The notes below the pieces were generated by a model. It did not search any database and was not told the origin of the DNA. It saw only the letters and a program-made list of their open reading frames with translations. This document shows positions 53,878-63,764 of a stretch of 64,000 bases of DNA, one piece after another. Every line of letters starts with the position of its first letter. Positions within the stretch are counted from its first letter, which is position 1. This DNA comes from Natrinema salifodinae. GTDB taxonomy: Archaea > Halobacteriota > Halobacteria > Halobacteriales > Natrialbaceae. The stretch covers positions 62,001 through 126,000 of the forward strand of contig NZ_FOIS01000005.1 of NCBI RefSeq assembly GCF_900110455.1, written 5' to 3'. Both the position numbers and the translations under genes were made by a program.

Positions 53878-54499
53878 TTGTGACTACAACACGATTGACC
53901 CTGCCGTTAGTTAAATTTGCCCCTCATGAATCTAAGTTACCTGCGGAAAAGCGGGGCATTGTCCTTACTCACGACTCAGATTGTTAAGCGGAGATCTCTT
54001 TGTCTTCAGCCTTGAGAAAGGCGAAGACAGGGTTTCAACGTCCATTTTAACGAAGAGACGGTGGGTTTCAACCTGGACAAAGAAGAGAGTGGATACTCCT
54101 TGACCCCGGACTGGAATGACCGGCGTGCTACCCGGTTCTACGATCCGAAACTCCGAGTCGAAGTCCGTCCGTCGTCCGGGAACTCGCCCTCGCAGGTTGT
54201 TTAGAGAATATGTCCCCTGATCGGCATTCAGAGAGCGTTGAATTTTTGTCTACTGTGACAGCAGTATCACGCCACCTATCTTGATTCTCCAGGTAATGAC
54301 GATTATCATTGGAACGTTTATGTTTCGATAGATATAAGAAAAGAAACAATTCCCGAGTGGTGGTTTCCTCTCCGACCTTGATGGTCGGGTCATCCGCCTC
54401 GACCGCCTGTAAAACACTAACAACCGCGCTACTTCCTGTGAACCAGCCCCTTACAATCAAACCCAAATTTATTTATCTTTCAATGTCTAGTGATATCAT
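53878..54499. other. Gene-poor region with one short protein-like fragment
   Basis: About 620 bases. A stretch ending at TAG 54202-54204 reads smoothly for about 60 codons (GFNVHFNEETVGFNLDKEE, then DWNDRRATRFYDPKLRVEV) but has no start codon, so it may be the end of a lost gene. The 10-base GGGTTTCAAC occurs twice, 33 bases apart, inside it. The AT-rich end (54460-54490) probably holds the promoter of the UspA gene. Confidence 0.4.
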
Positions 54500-54928
54500 A
54501 TGACGATTGTTGCTTCAGTTGATGACGAGGAGAGATCGAAAGCAGTAGTGAAGGAAGCGGCGACGTTAGCCGATCGCTTTGACGAACCGCTTCACATCGT
54601 GTCCGTGTATGAAGAATCGGAGCACGATCATCTCATCAACGAGAAAATCGACATCGATCAGAAGGCGACGGATGAGGACAGAAAAGAAATCGCTCGAACG
54701 GTCGCCGAACGGGCTTCCGAGGGGATTTCGCGGGAGCACGAAGTGATCGGGCGGACGGGAAATCCCGCCGAAGAAATTCTGGATTATGCAACCGAGGTAG
54801 ATGCCCGATATCTCGTTCTGGGGGGACGGAAACGGTCGCCAGTTGGCAAGGCGCTATTCGGAAGCGTCACTCAATCGATCCTCCTGGACGCGGACCGACC
54901 GGTAGTCGCGGTGATGGACAGCGACTGA
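54500..54928 (+). CDS. UspA-family universal stress protein
   Basis: 142 residues. The ATP-binding type signature is present near the end: LVLGGRKRSPVGKALFGSVTQSILLDA, seen here as GGRKRSPVGKALFGS, with IVASVDDEERSKAVVKEAA at the start. Such proteins bind ATP and respond to stress; haloarchaea have many copies. Stand-alone, upstream of the IS6 element. Confidence 0.9.
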   Translation: MTIVASVDDEERSKAVVKEAATLADRFDEPLHIVSVYEESEHDHLINEKIDIDQKATDEDRKEIARTVAERASEGISREHEVIGRTGNPAEEILDYATEVDARYLVLGGRKRSPVGKALFGSVTQSILLDADRPVVAVMDSD

Positions 54929-55058
54929 TCCGCTCTGCTGTTTGATCTCCTCAGATTGTCTGTTGGCTCAACGGAAGGCATTCAGCGACTCGAACTGCTA
55001 TCGCTCGCTACACGGTAGTGATCGCGAATTCTAAAGTTTCCGTAATGTAGATATAGAT

Positions 55059-55800
55059 GGCACTGTCTAGTTGAGCCAGTTTGAGAAGTGAGCAGGTCGT
55101 AATGTTGAGTTGGTTGATGCTCGCAGACCTGCTCAGCGAGAGCTATGGGACGGATTCAGAAGGTTCTTGGGAGAACGAACGGACGGCGACGCCCGTCAGG
55201 GCGTTCGCCGTCCGCCTCCCCCAGACCGGTTATTCGCTTCGGGAGACAACAACGATTCACGCTGAATTAGGCGTTGAACGCTCTCACGGAGCAGTCTGGA
55301 ATTGGGTTCATCGGCTGGCTGACAGCGGACGCGACTCGCCGACGGCATCGCCGTCGCGGGTCGCTGTTGACGAAACCGCTGTCAAGATCAACGGTGAGTG
55401 GTCTTGGCTGTATGCTGCAATAGACATCGAGACAAAGTTGATTCTTGACGTTGCGCTGTTTAGTCGACATGGCACTGATCCGGCGGCTGCGTTTCTGCAG
55501 AAACTCCGCGAGAAATACGATCTCTCCGAAGCTGAGTTTCTCGTCGATCAATTTGGCTATCGGACTGCCCTCTCGAGTCGGACTGAGCGGTCGGGTCAAC
55601 TATACCGACCGAAACCTCATTGAAAAGTGGTTTCACACCCTCAAAATGCGTATCGACCGCTTCTATAATTCGTGGGTGGGCAGTCGGGCGAGCGTCCGCG
55701 AGTGGCTTGAACAGTTCGTGCATTACTACAACCACCAGAGACCGCATCAAGCTCTCGATGGAAGCGTGCCAGTCGAGGTGGTGCAGAACTAGACAGTGCC
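55059..55800 (+). mobile_element. IS6-family insertion sequence, 742 bp, probably inactive
   Basis: Bounded by perfect 14-base inverted repeats (GGCACTGTCTAGTT at 55059-55072 and its reverse complement at 55787-55800). It holds one transposase gene in the plus direction, broken by a frameshift. The 8 bases on either side (ATATAGAT and GGAATACC) do not match, so no target duplication remains. A second partial copy is at 4406-4825. Confidence 0.9.
55081..55792 (+). pseudogene. Frameshifted IS6 transposase
   Basis: The first frame gives the HTH region (ELGVERSHGAVWNWVHRLAD) and two catalytic Asp residues (VAVDETAVKI and FLVDQFGY), then leaves the family pattern at ALSS. The pattern resumes in another frame with VGLSGRVNYTDRNLIEKWF, which carries the catalytic Glu, to QRPHQALDG. 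The remnant at 4.4-4.8 kb reads TALSRVGL at the same place, so this copy has lost 2 bases in CTCTCGAGTCGG near 55570-55582. Confidence 0.88.
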
Positions 55801-56131
55801 GGAATACCGAATCCATATTCTATCTGATTGGGTAGTATAGATAGCCTAAGTGAATAGCCTAACTTGATGACCTAACTAATACAGCTAAAAGAAAATTCGA
55901 ACGCTCGCGCCGCCTCAGTGGGTAGTTTGAGATGGAGGCGGGCGGAGAGCCGTTGAGGGATGACGTTCGCGGATCAGTCCGGGACGTGCTGCATGGCTGG
56001 AGTTGCTGGAATCTGAGATTCTGAGGGGACGACATCCGTAAGGGTGTTAGAGTCCGACTTCATGCAACTGGTACCTTTCCGTCTGTCTTCCTCGAAAACA
56101 CGCTGAGTAGTCTCTTCTCCTCGAACGCGAT
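55801..56131. other. Intergenic region
   Basis: About 330 bases between the IS6 element and the transporter stop. No gene, RNA or repeat recognised. The left part is AT-rich. Confidence 0.45.
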
Positions 56132-57730
56132 CTAATCGTCGTCGTGTTCCCGCACCGGAGTCTCGTTCGTTTTCGCGGCCGTGATTAGTGTCTCTTCGTC
56201 CGATATCGCGAAGTTCTCTCGATAGTGTTCGCGGGCAGAAATATAACTCGCGTAGACGATCGCTAAGAGGAAGAGCGTAAACGGGAGAGCGAGCACCGGT
56301 GGAAACGCTTGCATCGCGTCGAACACGGGTAGCTCCAGCGTCATCACGCCGAGGAACGAGAGGAGAATTCCCCACCAGGCCCGATTTCGCGCGTTCGGAT
56401 CTTCATTGCCGAGAGTTATCGAAGATAAGATATAGACGGCCGAATCCAGAGACGTGACGACGTACCCTGCGATCACCAGCATGAGCAGGACTCCTAAGAG
56501 GGATCCGAACGGTGTGAGGGTAACCGCAGTTGCGACTGCGGCCGGGATGCCGCCGTCGGTCAGCGCGTTACTGACTGGGTCGATATATCCCGGTGCAAGC
56601 ACCCATCCGCCAACGATGGAGTGCTGTATCCAGAGCAACACTCCGGGAATGACTACGAGGCAAACGAAGGTTTCACGAATGGTTCGGCCCTTCGATACGC
56701 GAGCAACGAAACTGCCGACGAACAGGCCCCACGCGGCCCACCAGGCCCACCAGAAACTGGTCCATTGCTGCGGCCAGTTGGCCGCAGCCGTTGGTGCGGA
56801 ATACAAGGAGAGCCGGAACATATTATTAAGCCAGACGCCACCGGCATCGAGCCCAAGATTAATCGTGAACAGTGTTGGGCCGACTACGAGAAGAAATGCG
56901 AACGTGATCAGCATGAGAATAACCGTAATCCGAGCCGCGTTACGAATCCCCTTTCGCAGTCCTAACCAGACGTCGCCGAGGAAGACTAACCCGAGAATTC
57001 CGAACAGTCCGTACGTAAATATCGTCGCGGGGACTCCGAACACGGTATCCAAGAGGGCAGCAAATACCTGCGCAGAGAACCCAATAGCTGCTGCAACGCC
57101 GCCGATAATGGCGATCAGCGCAGCGAGATCGACAGTCCAGTAGAGGAACGTGTACCGATCCGTATCGAGGAAGACCTTCAACATCGAACTGAATTTATAC
57201 GTTTCCGTGCCGCGCGTGTAGATGATCAATCCGAACGCTAACGCGAACGGCGGATACCACATGGCGAGCCCCGGGAAAACCTCGTGGATGAACATAAACG
57301 AAAGTGCGAGCGATTCTATCGGGACTCCCGCAACTGGCTGTGGATCCGGCGGCGGATTGGCTACAATCGAGATCGGCTCGCCGACTCCCCAAATGATGAT
57401 GGATCCGCTATATCCGACCGTGAACACCATCGCGAGCCACGAAAACAGATCGAATTCCGGTTCAGCGTCTTGTCCCCCGATTCGAATGTGGCCGTACCGA
57501 GAGAAGACCATGAACGCCGAGAAAATGAATAATATAAGTCCGAGTAACATGAACCACCAACCGAAGTAAGTTAGTACCCATTCGAAGGCCCCATTGAGCG
57601 TGTTGTTGAGCCGTTGTGGACTCAGGATCCCGACGGCCGCTACTACCAACAAAACGCCACCTGTGATGAAAAAGAGCAGTTTCTCGCCGTCGTCCGCCTC
57701 TTCTAACCCGAAGACGTGCCAGAGACTCAT
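56132..57730 (-). CDS. BCCT-family transporter (betaine/choline/carnitine)
   Basis: 532 residues with about 12 membrane helices. The family core WTSFWWAWWAAWGLFVGSFVARVSKGRT (in part: WAWWAAWGLFVGSFVAR) is intact, as is the helix FTVGYSGSIIIWGVGEP, where classical members have G-x-GxxxY-GxxEP. It imports a quaternary amine, probably with sodium. Beside genes resembling choline oxidation, choline or glycine betaine are the likely cargo (inference). The last 40 residues are a charged cytoplasmic tail. Confidence 0.88.
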   Translation of the reverse strand: MSLWHVFGLEEADDGEKLLFFITGGVLLVVAAVGILSPQRLNNTLNGAFEWVLTYFGWWFMLLGLILFIFSAFMVFSRYGHIRIGGQDAEPEFDLFSWLAMVFTVGYSGSIIIWGVGEPISIVANPPPDPQPVAGVPIESLALSFMFIHEVFPGLAMWYPPFALAFGLIIYTRGTETYKFSSMLKVFLDTDRYTFLYWTVDLAALIAIIGGVAAAIGFSAQVFAALLDTVFGVPATIFTYGLFGILGLVFLGDVWLGLRKGIRNAARITVILMLITFAFLLVVGPTLFTINLGLDAGGVWLNNMFRLSLYSAPTAAANWPQQWTSFWWAWWAAWGLFVGSFVARVSKGRTIRETFVCLVVIPGVLLWIQHSIVGGWVLAPGYIDPVSNALTDGGIPAAVATAVTLTPFGSLLGVLLMLVIAGYVVTSLDSAVYILSSITLGNEDPNARNRAWWGILLSFLGVMTLELPVFDAMQAFPPVLALPFTLFLLAIVYASYISAREHYRENFAISDEETLITAAKTNETPVREHDDD

Positions 57731-58162
57731 CGTGTATCGGTAGCTGAAATTCCGGTGCCGGAACTAGCCGTCCGCCCGATTGATCCAGTATCCAACAATT
57801 GACTCATGTTATGTATTACCAGTGTATCTGATGACCCAACAGCTTAACACTTATACCTTTGGGATGACAGGTGAGAGAACCTGGAATACCCCTGGCTAGT
57901 AAGGAACGAATTATCGCTAGAAGCAACGTGAAGGACCCGTCGCCGATAGATCGATCGAATTTGGATTCCATCCGCTGAATCAGATCCGTTCGCATCGCCT
58001 GGCTTGACTCGCCTCTCGACGCCCGAAGCACCGCGGAGTGTCCACGCATATGTCGGACGGGTTCCTCCGCCGCCCGGGTGTAACGGAGGTGATGCCTCGC
58101 TACATCGCAATCTCAGTACTTCTTTCGTAGCGGCAGGGCGCTGTACTCAGTTAGCGTACTAC
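57731..58162. other. Intergenic region between BCCT and aldehyde dehydrogenase
   Basis: About 430 bases with no convincing gene. Minus-strand frames here (57816-58110) are weak and not family-like. It should contain the promoter of the transporter gene. Confidence 0.45.
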
Positions 58163-59635
58163 TCATAGCTCCGGGTCGTCGAGATTGACGTAGACGGATT
58201 TCGTCTGCTGGTAGTGGTCGAGCACTTCCGTCCCCAAATCCTTCCCGATACCCGACGCTTTGAAGCCGCCGTACGGGGCTTCCGGCAGAATCGGACCGTA
58301 CTCGTTAACATAAATGAGCCCTGCTTCGATATCCGCGGCCGCATTGTGGACGATAGACGTCCGTTCGGTAGCGATACCCGCCGCTAGACCGAATTCGGTG
58401 TCGTTCGCGAGTTCGATCGCCTCGTCGTAGCTGGAAAACGTATTGATCGTCTGAACGGGGCCGAAGATCTCCTCTCGGGCGATACGCATATCGTTCTCGA
58501 CATCGTCGAACACGGTCGGCTCCACGAACCAGCCGTTCTGGAGGTCGGTATCGTCCGGTGTTCCACCGCCCGTCAGCAACGTTGCACCCTCGCTTTCGCC
58601 GGCTTCGATGTATTCCATGACCGTCTCGTATTGGGATTCCGTGGTTAGCGGCCCCATCGTCGTTTCTTCGTCAAGCGGATCGCCGAGCGTGTAGGATTCG
58701 GCTTTTTCGATAAACCGGTCGACGAACTCTCCGTGGACGCTCTCGTGAACTATCGTTCGAGAGAATGCATCGCAGATCTCGCCTGTGCTATAAAAAATCC
58801 CGTCCGCGACGGCGTTGACCGCCTTTTCCAGGTCGGCATCAGGAAATACGATAAACGGAGATTTGCCGCCGAGTTCTAACGTGACCGGAGCGACGTTTTC
58901 GGCGGCTGCCTTCATCACTTTCTGTCCGACACTAACGCTGCCAGTGAACGAGATTTTGCGGACACGGTCGTGCTCGGTCAGTGCTCCGCCGACTTCCGAT
59001 CCAGTTCCGGTCACGACGTTAACGACGCCATCCGGGAAGATGCCCTCGGAGAGTTCGGCAATTCGAATCGTCGTCATCGGGGCCTCCGCCGACGGCTTGA
59101 GCACGGTGGTGTTCCCCGCCCCGAGCGCAGGTCCGAGTTTCCACGCAGCCGCCCAGATCGGGAAGTTCCACGGCGTTATCTGTCCGACCACACCGTACGG
59201 CTCCTTGCGCGTGTACAGGTGCAGATCTTCGGCGGTGGATATCTGTCGTCCCTCCTGGCTCTGACAGATCGAGGCGTAGTACGCTAAGGTTCCTATCGCA
59301 CCTTCGACCTCCCCACGCGCCTGCGAAATCGGTTTTCCGGTGTCTATACACTCTATTACGGACAGTTCATCGATGTGATCGCGGAGTACTTCGATCCAAT
59401 CGAACAGGAGCTGGGATCGCTCAGCAGGGGTCGTCTCCGACCACTCTTCATCGAACGCTCTCCAAGCGGCATCGACCGCCGTATCGACCTCTCTCGAATG
59501 GCATCGCGGAATCGTCGTAATTGGTTCACCGATCACGGGATCGATCGTCTCGAACGTCTTCTCCGTATCGTATCGAGACCCGTCTATCCAGGAATTGAAA
59601 TCGCTGCTGTCCCTAACCTGTTCTCTTGCTTTCAT
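58163..59635 (-). CDS. Aldehyde dehydrogenase (betaine-aldehyde-dehydrogenase-like)
   Basis: 490 residues from MKAREQVRDS. Catalytic set: Asn157 (TPWNFP), Lys180 (VLKPS), Glu254 (LELGGKSP) and Cys288 (STGEICDAFSR). The family oxidises aldehydes to acids with NAD(P). Together with the Fe-dependent dehydrogenase next door it resembles B. subtilis GbsA. An in-frame Met at 59677 could be the start. The residue after Cys288 is Asp, where Ser, Thr or Ala is common; this may affect specificity. Confidence 0.88.
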   Translation of the reverse strand: MKAREQVRDSSDFNSWIDGSRYDTEKTFETIDPVIGEPITTIPRCHSREVDTAVDAAWRAFDEEWSETTPAERSQLLFDWIEVLRDHIDELSVIECIDTGKPISQARGEVEGAIGTLAYYASICQSQEGRQISTAEDLHLYTRKEPYGVVGQITPWNFPIWAAAWKLGPALGAGNTTVLKPSAEAPMTTIRIAELSEGIFPDGVVNVVTGTGSEVGGALTEHDRVRKISFTGSVSVGQKVMKAAAENVAPVTLELGGKSPFIVFPDADLEKAVNAVADGIFYSTGEICDAFSRTIVHESVHGEFVDRFIEKAESYTLGDPLDEETTMGPLTTESQYETVMEYIEAGESEGATLLTGGGTPDDTDLQNGWFVEPTVFDDVENDMRIAREEIFGPVQTINTFSSYDEAIELANDTEFGLAAGIATERTSIVHNAAADIEAGLIYVNEYGPILPEAPYGGFKASGIGKDLGTEVLDHYQQTKSVYVNLDDPEL

Positions 59636-59911
59636 GTGGTTCTCCCGTACCTGACCGCTGAACGTCTCGGATACCATTGGCGAAATATGGTATGTTACCG
59701 CCACACATATATTTTCGGTCACACATGCCGAAGCTAGCGCTTCGAACTTTAGAACCGCTTCTTTCCGGCTCACTTCCTTGCTCTCGTCGAATCATCATCC
59801 GACGAAAAGTACAGAATCGCGTATCGGTAGGTGAGCGAAGCGGACCCAGTCGAACCACTAAGTGACTGCGGTCAGCGGTTTCGAGAGGTTGCTCTCTGCG
59901 ATTCGTGGCGA

Positions 59912-61111
59912 TCAGTAGGCATCGCGAGCGACTTTCAGGAGATCGTCGGAATCCGCGTCTCGAGGATTGTCATGGATCTCGATCGTGTCTAACGACTTCT
60001 CCGCGATCTCCGGGAGATCCTCCGCTGCGACGCCAAGATCCCGGAGGCTCGACGGAAGGTCGACCTTGTCGATGAGATCCTCTACGGCACCCACCGCATC
60101 CATAGCGGCCTCCTCATCGGATCGCCCGGATACGTCTATGCCCATCGCCTCGGCGACTTCAGCGTATCGACCGGGAACGGTTTCGATGTTGTATCGCATC
60201 ACCGCCGGCGTGTACGCAGCGATGGCCTCACCGTGTGGAATTTCGGGATACATCCCGCCGGTCGTCTCGGCCAGGGAGTGGATCGCGCCGAACCCGGCGA
60301 AGTTTTCGCAGAAACCCGCTACGTGCGAGCCGAACATCATCTGTTCACGCGCCTCCATTTCTCCATCTTCGTAGGCGGTCGGCAGGTACTCCGAAACGAG
60401 ACCCATCACGTGCTCGGTCATCGGTTTGACGATCGGAGGACAGGCGGCCGAAACGTGGTTCTCGAGGGCATGGGAGAAGGCATCGAAGCCGGTCGCGGCG
60501 GTCTGTCTCGGCGGTAGCGTCGCCGTCAAAGCCGGATCGACGAGCGATATCTCGGCGCCTAGATACGGGCCGCCAGGGTACAACGGCGACTGGCCGAGGG
60601 CCATCTTGAACTCGCGTTCCTCGTCGGTTACGACGGCCCAGTAATCGACTTCGCTCCCGGTTCCAGCAGTCGTCGGCACCGTAACCAACGGAAGGGGGTG
60701 ATTTTCGATCGGTTCTTCCATGACCTCTTCAGTCGATGTAACCTCATAATCGACGAGTTCTCCGGGATTGGTCGCCATCAACGACGCCCCTTTTCCAACG
60801 TCGATCGAGCTTCCGCCGCCAACGGAAACGATGACGTCACACTCTTCTTCCGCCACGGTTTCCGTCGCCTCGTCGACCATTTCGACCGTCGGATTGGGCT
60901 CGACTCCATCGTACGTAGTGTACGCAATTCCTGCAGCCGTGAGCGACGTTTTTATCCCGTCGACCAATCCGGCGTCGAGGACACCCCGATCCGTGACGAT
61001 CAGCGCTTTCTCCCACCCTTGCGTGTCAACGATCGGCCCGATATTCTCGCTGGCGCCGTTCCCGAACTCGACCCAGATCGGAAACGTCAGCGTATAGTCA
61101 CCGAGACTCAT
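59912..61111 (-). CDS. Iron-containing (type III) alcohol dehydrogenase, GbsB-like
   Basis: 399 residues. Cofactor motif VGGGSSIDVGKG; metal ligands Asp and His in TGFDAFSHALEN, His in AIHSLAE and His in IPHGEA. A second His usually found four residues after the third ligand (HxxxH) is Glu here. It probably oxidises an alcohol with NAD(P); by context choline to betaine aldehyde, as GbsB does in Bacillus (inference). The gap to the aldehyde dehydrogenase is 276 nt, so the genes could be separately transcribed. Confidence 0.88.
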   Translation of the reverse strand: MSLGDYTLTFPIWVEFGNGASENIGPIVDTQGWEKALIVTDRGVLDAGLVDGIKTSLTAAGIAYTTYDGVEPNPTVEMVDEATETVAEEECDVIVSVGGGSSIDVGKGASLMATNPGELVDYEVTSTEEVMEEPIENHPLPLVTVPTTAGTGSEVDYWAVVTDEEREFKMALGQSPLYPGGPYLGAEISLVDPALTATLPPRQTAATGFDAFSHALENHVSAACPPIVKPMTEHVMGLVSEYLPTAYEDGEMEAREQMMFGSHVAGFCENFAGFGAIHSLAETTGGMYPEIPHGEAIAAYTPAVMRYNIETVPGRYAEVAEAMGIDVSGRSDEEAAMDAVGAVEDLIDKVDLPSSLRDLGVAAEDLPEIAEKSLDTIEIHDNPRDADSDDLLKVARDAY

Positions 61112-61325
61112 CGGGACTCACCACGGCGATTCCGGACGAGAACGCCAGGCGGTCTCTTCGCTATGCCATCTACAGATCGCTCCCGATCTGTGTGGGTGTC
61201 TTTCTCTCTCATCCCGGGCGAGTTTTCCATATGCCAGTATATAAATTTTGCTGCCAGATAGAGCCTGTTACGTTTTGATACCGTATACGATTTTGTACAG
61301 TCGGCTGCGGATACCAGTGAAGTGA

Positions 61326-61613
61326 TTAAGTCTGCAAACCATGCTCATTTGTCTCACGGATTATAGACGAGAGTCGCTGATTCCGCAGCCCTGACGCGTG
61401 ATTCGGCCGAGCGAGCGATTCGAGATCACCCCGACGAATAGCCGTCCGAACTGATGGATTTCGAATATGGAAACGCTGCTCGTCCCACTGATCATCGAGT
61501 CGGATCCCGAGGGTGCGGCCATCTCTAAGTTCAATATGCGGTTTGATGTCGCCGCAGATTTTCGACAGCATTTCATTGTATCGTGCGACCAACCCGCGAT
61601 CGCTACGACTCAT
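61326..61613 (-). CDS. Hypothetical protein, doubtful
   Basis: 95 codons, overlapping the IclR stop by 11 nt on the same strand. The reading frame has fair composition (KPHIELRDGRTLGIRLDDQW) but no family is recognised and codon use is less GC-rich than neighbours. It may be a gene remnant. Confidence 0.25.
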   Translation of the reverse strand: MSRSDRGLVARYNEMLSKICGDIKPHIELRDGRTLGIRLDDQWDEQRFHIRNPSVRTAIRRGDLESLARPNHASGLRNQRLSSIIRETNEHGLQT

Positions 61614-62409
61614 CGGGACGATTTTTTGCCAATCGACGTTCGAACGATTCGACAGTCCGCTCGAGTTCCGGGATGATCCCCTGCTCGAGCACCTCTCCGG
61701 TCACGCGATAGCTCGGTCCCGAGACGCTCATAGCTCCGATGATCGTTCCATCCGGTCGGGTGACCGCCATACCAACGCTCCGCAACCCATCGGCGAACTC
61801 CTCATCGTCAACGGCGTATCCCCGTTCAGTGATCCGATCGAGTTCCTCGAAAAAATCGCGGCGCGCAGTGATCGTGTTGTCCGTTTTCGCCGGTAGTCCC
61901 CACCGATCGAGGATCGCTTCGACACGCGCTCGGGGAAGGGCAGCGAGAATCGCCTTGCCGGTGGCCGTGGCGTGCATGGGGTAGTACGTCCCCATCCGCG
62001 CACGGTAGCGGTTTGACTCGCCTTCTCCAGGATACTTCACCCATTTATGATATGATTCTGAGATCGTGATGATACGGCCGTGATCCTCGATCACGAAGTC
62101 GACCTCCTCATCGGTTGCGTCCGTCAATTCCCTAACGGCCTTGTCCGCGATCTGGTATCCCGGCTTTCGACTCCGAGCGTGTTCACCTAAACTGAGGAAT
62201 TTCGGACCGATGTAGTAGTAATCGTCTTCTTTCACCAAATACCCATGTTCGTAGAGGGTCATCGCGTGCTTGTACACCGTACTTTTGGCGAGCGACAGAT
62301 CGTCGGCGAGCTGTGGAAGTTTTGCGCCACCGCATTTCCGTATCTGATCTACCAGCGCCAGCGACCGGGCAGTCGTTTTCAGCATCGGATCCCTCGTTCG
62401 GTCTTTCAT
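61603..62409 (-). CDS. IclR-family regulator of the choline-like cluster
   Basis: About 268 residues from MKDRTRDPM. Winged helix KTTARSLALVDQIRK and LSLAKSTVYKHAMTL; effector domain with MHATATGKAILAALP and MSVSGPSYRVTG. It sits upstream of the alcohol and aldehyde dehydrogenase genes on the same strand and is a candidate for their control. B. subtilis uses the unrelated GbsR in this role. An upstream Met at 62442 is possible. Confidence 0.88.
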   Translation of the reverse strand: MKDRTRDPMLKTTARSLALVDQIRKCGGAKLPQLADDLSLAKSTVYKHAMTLYEHGYLVKEDDYYYIGPKFLSLGEHARSRKPGYQIADKAVRELTDATDEEVDFVIEDHGRIITISESYHKWVKYPGEGESNRYRARMGTYYPMHATATGKAILAALPRARVEAILDRWGLPAKTDNTITARRDFFEELDRITERGYAVDDEEFADGLRSVGMAVTRPDGTIIGAMSVSGPSYRVTGEVLEQGIIPELERTVESFERRLAKNRPDES

Positions 62410-63209
62410 GTGATGCGAATCCACACCATGGTAGTTAAGCATTTCTCAAATCGAAATACTGTCTCGTCTCCATTTTCGGGAAACGCTGTCGGTGAGCCGG
62501 TTACAGCTCCCATCGTTCCATCACGAATTCGCACGTTCATGGATAGTTACCGTTCACGTATTCGAAATCGCGCTCGTATCCTTCTGGCGCGGAGTGGGGC
62601 CGGTCGTTCGATCGCTATACGAGAGAACTCGCTCGAAGACGGGAGGGATACCGTTTGAACATAATGGGCGTGATCTGTACGAAGAGCATCGCAGAACCGT
62701 TGCCCGCCAACGGCTCGATCAGCAGCCAGCGACCGGAGCTTTCGACAGTACGCCGAGCGAATTGCGGCCTATCTTCGCTTCGTATTTCTTCGACGGTATC
62801 GGACAGCCGTAATCGGTTTGCCTTCGAGATGAATTACACTCCTATGCCTGTAATCTTCCATGGGAAATGAGAATCAGAGACGCACTTCGACGACGGTGAG
62901 CGTCCACCGACTGATACGAGGCGTGAGGCGTTGAACGCGGGTGCGATCGCCAGGTGAGTGCCAAATCAAGGTGGTCGTCGTGACGCGAAGGAGCCCGTCC
63001 GATTCGATACCGGTGAGGATGGCGTCCATTTCGTTTACACCCCTCGACGAACCGTGTCGGATCGTCGCTACCGAATGACCGCCCTCAGCTTTCGCATATC
63101 GAAACGGACGGGGACAGAAGACGGCAGTAGTCGTGATCCGGAGCTTCCGGTGCTATCGAGTGTTTTAAACCCAAACTCGCTATACGAAACGGGCGGCTGC
63201 CGGACCGTA
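62410..63209. other. Non-coding region next to the partition-like genes
   Basis: About 800 bases with no convincing gene; the longest frame (62492-62812, plus) has poor composition. It lies directly downstream of a partition-like pair, so a centromere-like site or replication origin could be here, but I see no clear iterons by eye. Confidence 0.4.
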
Positions 63210-63764
63210 TTAGTCCGTCGATTCGAAGCCCCAGGCTTGTAGCCGTTCAACGACCTCGTCGACGTTGTGCATTGCCGCCTCGTAGGCGGCCTCCCGGACG
63301 TCGGTCTTCGACACGTCGGTTCCGAGTTCGTCGCTGACGGCGTCGACGAACTCGTCCTCGGCCTCGACCACGTAATCCCGGAGGTAGAACTGGACCATCT
63401 CGCGGTCCTGTTTCACGTTATCGCGGACGTAGACCCAGGGCACGCCGTCGTCGTCGGCGCCGACCTGCGGCGGCGCTCCGATGACCGCCTCGTTCGAGTC
63501 GGTGTCGCCGTTGTCAGCCGCCTGGCCCGCTTCGTCTCCCTCGTTCTTGTCGTTCCCCTCGTCTCCGCCATCTCCGTCGGCGGCGGACTCCGCAGGAGTC
63601 GATTCGTCCGCACCGTCGGTCTCGTCCGACTCGACGGCGGTCTCGTCGTCGGCGTCCGGCGCTGATTCGTCCGGTTCTTCCGATTCGGCCGACCCGTCCG
63701 GTTCTGATTCGGCGGCGTCGTCTTGGACGTCCGCGAACGGATCGCTTCCGGAACCCTTCTTCAT
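63210..63764 (-). CDS. Partition-associated protein with acidic N-terminus
   Basis: About 184 residues from MKKGSGSDPF. Residues 10-95 are an extremely acidic, low-complexity stretch (Asp, Glu, Ser, Ala); the C-terminal 85 residues look folded: VPWVYVRDNVKQDREMVQF, then DELGTDVSKTDVREAAYEAA. Haloarchaeal plasmids often place such a protein after a ParA-like ATPase. The ATG overlaps the upstream stop (ATGA), so they are translated together. Confidence 0.65.
   Translation of the reverse strand: MKKGSGSDPFADVQDDAAESEPDGSAESEEPDESAPDADDETAVESDETDGADESTPAESAADGDGGDEGNDKNEGDEAGQAADNGDTDSNEAVIGAPPQVGADDDGVPWVYVRDNVKQDREMVQFYLRDYVVEAEDEFVDAVSDELGTDVSKTDVREAAYEAAMHNVDEVVERLQAWGFESTD

Noticed and set aside
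54030-54072. Two copies of GGGTTTCAAC, 33 bases apart, as a possible CRISPR remnant
   Set aside because: Only two 10-base matches, no full repeat and no further units; they lie in one reading frame (GFN codons) and are better explained by that.
55051-55808. 8 bp target duplication around the IS6 element
   Set aside because: The flanks ATATAGAT and GGAATACC do not match, so no duplication is claimed.
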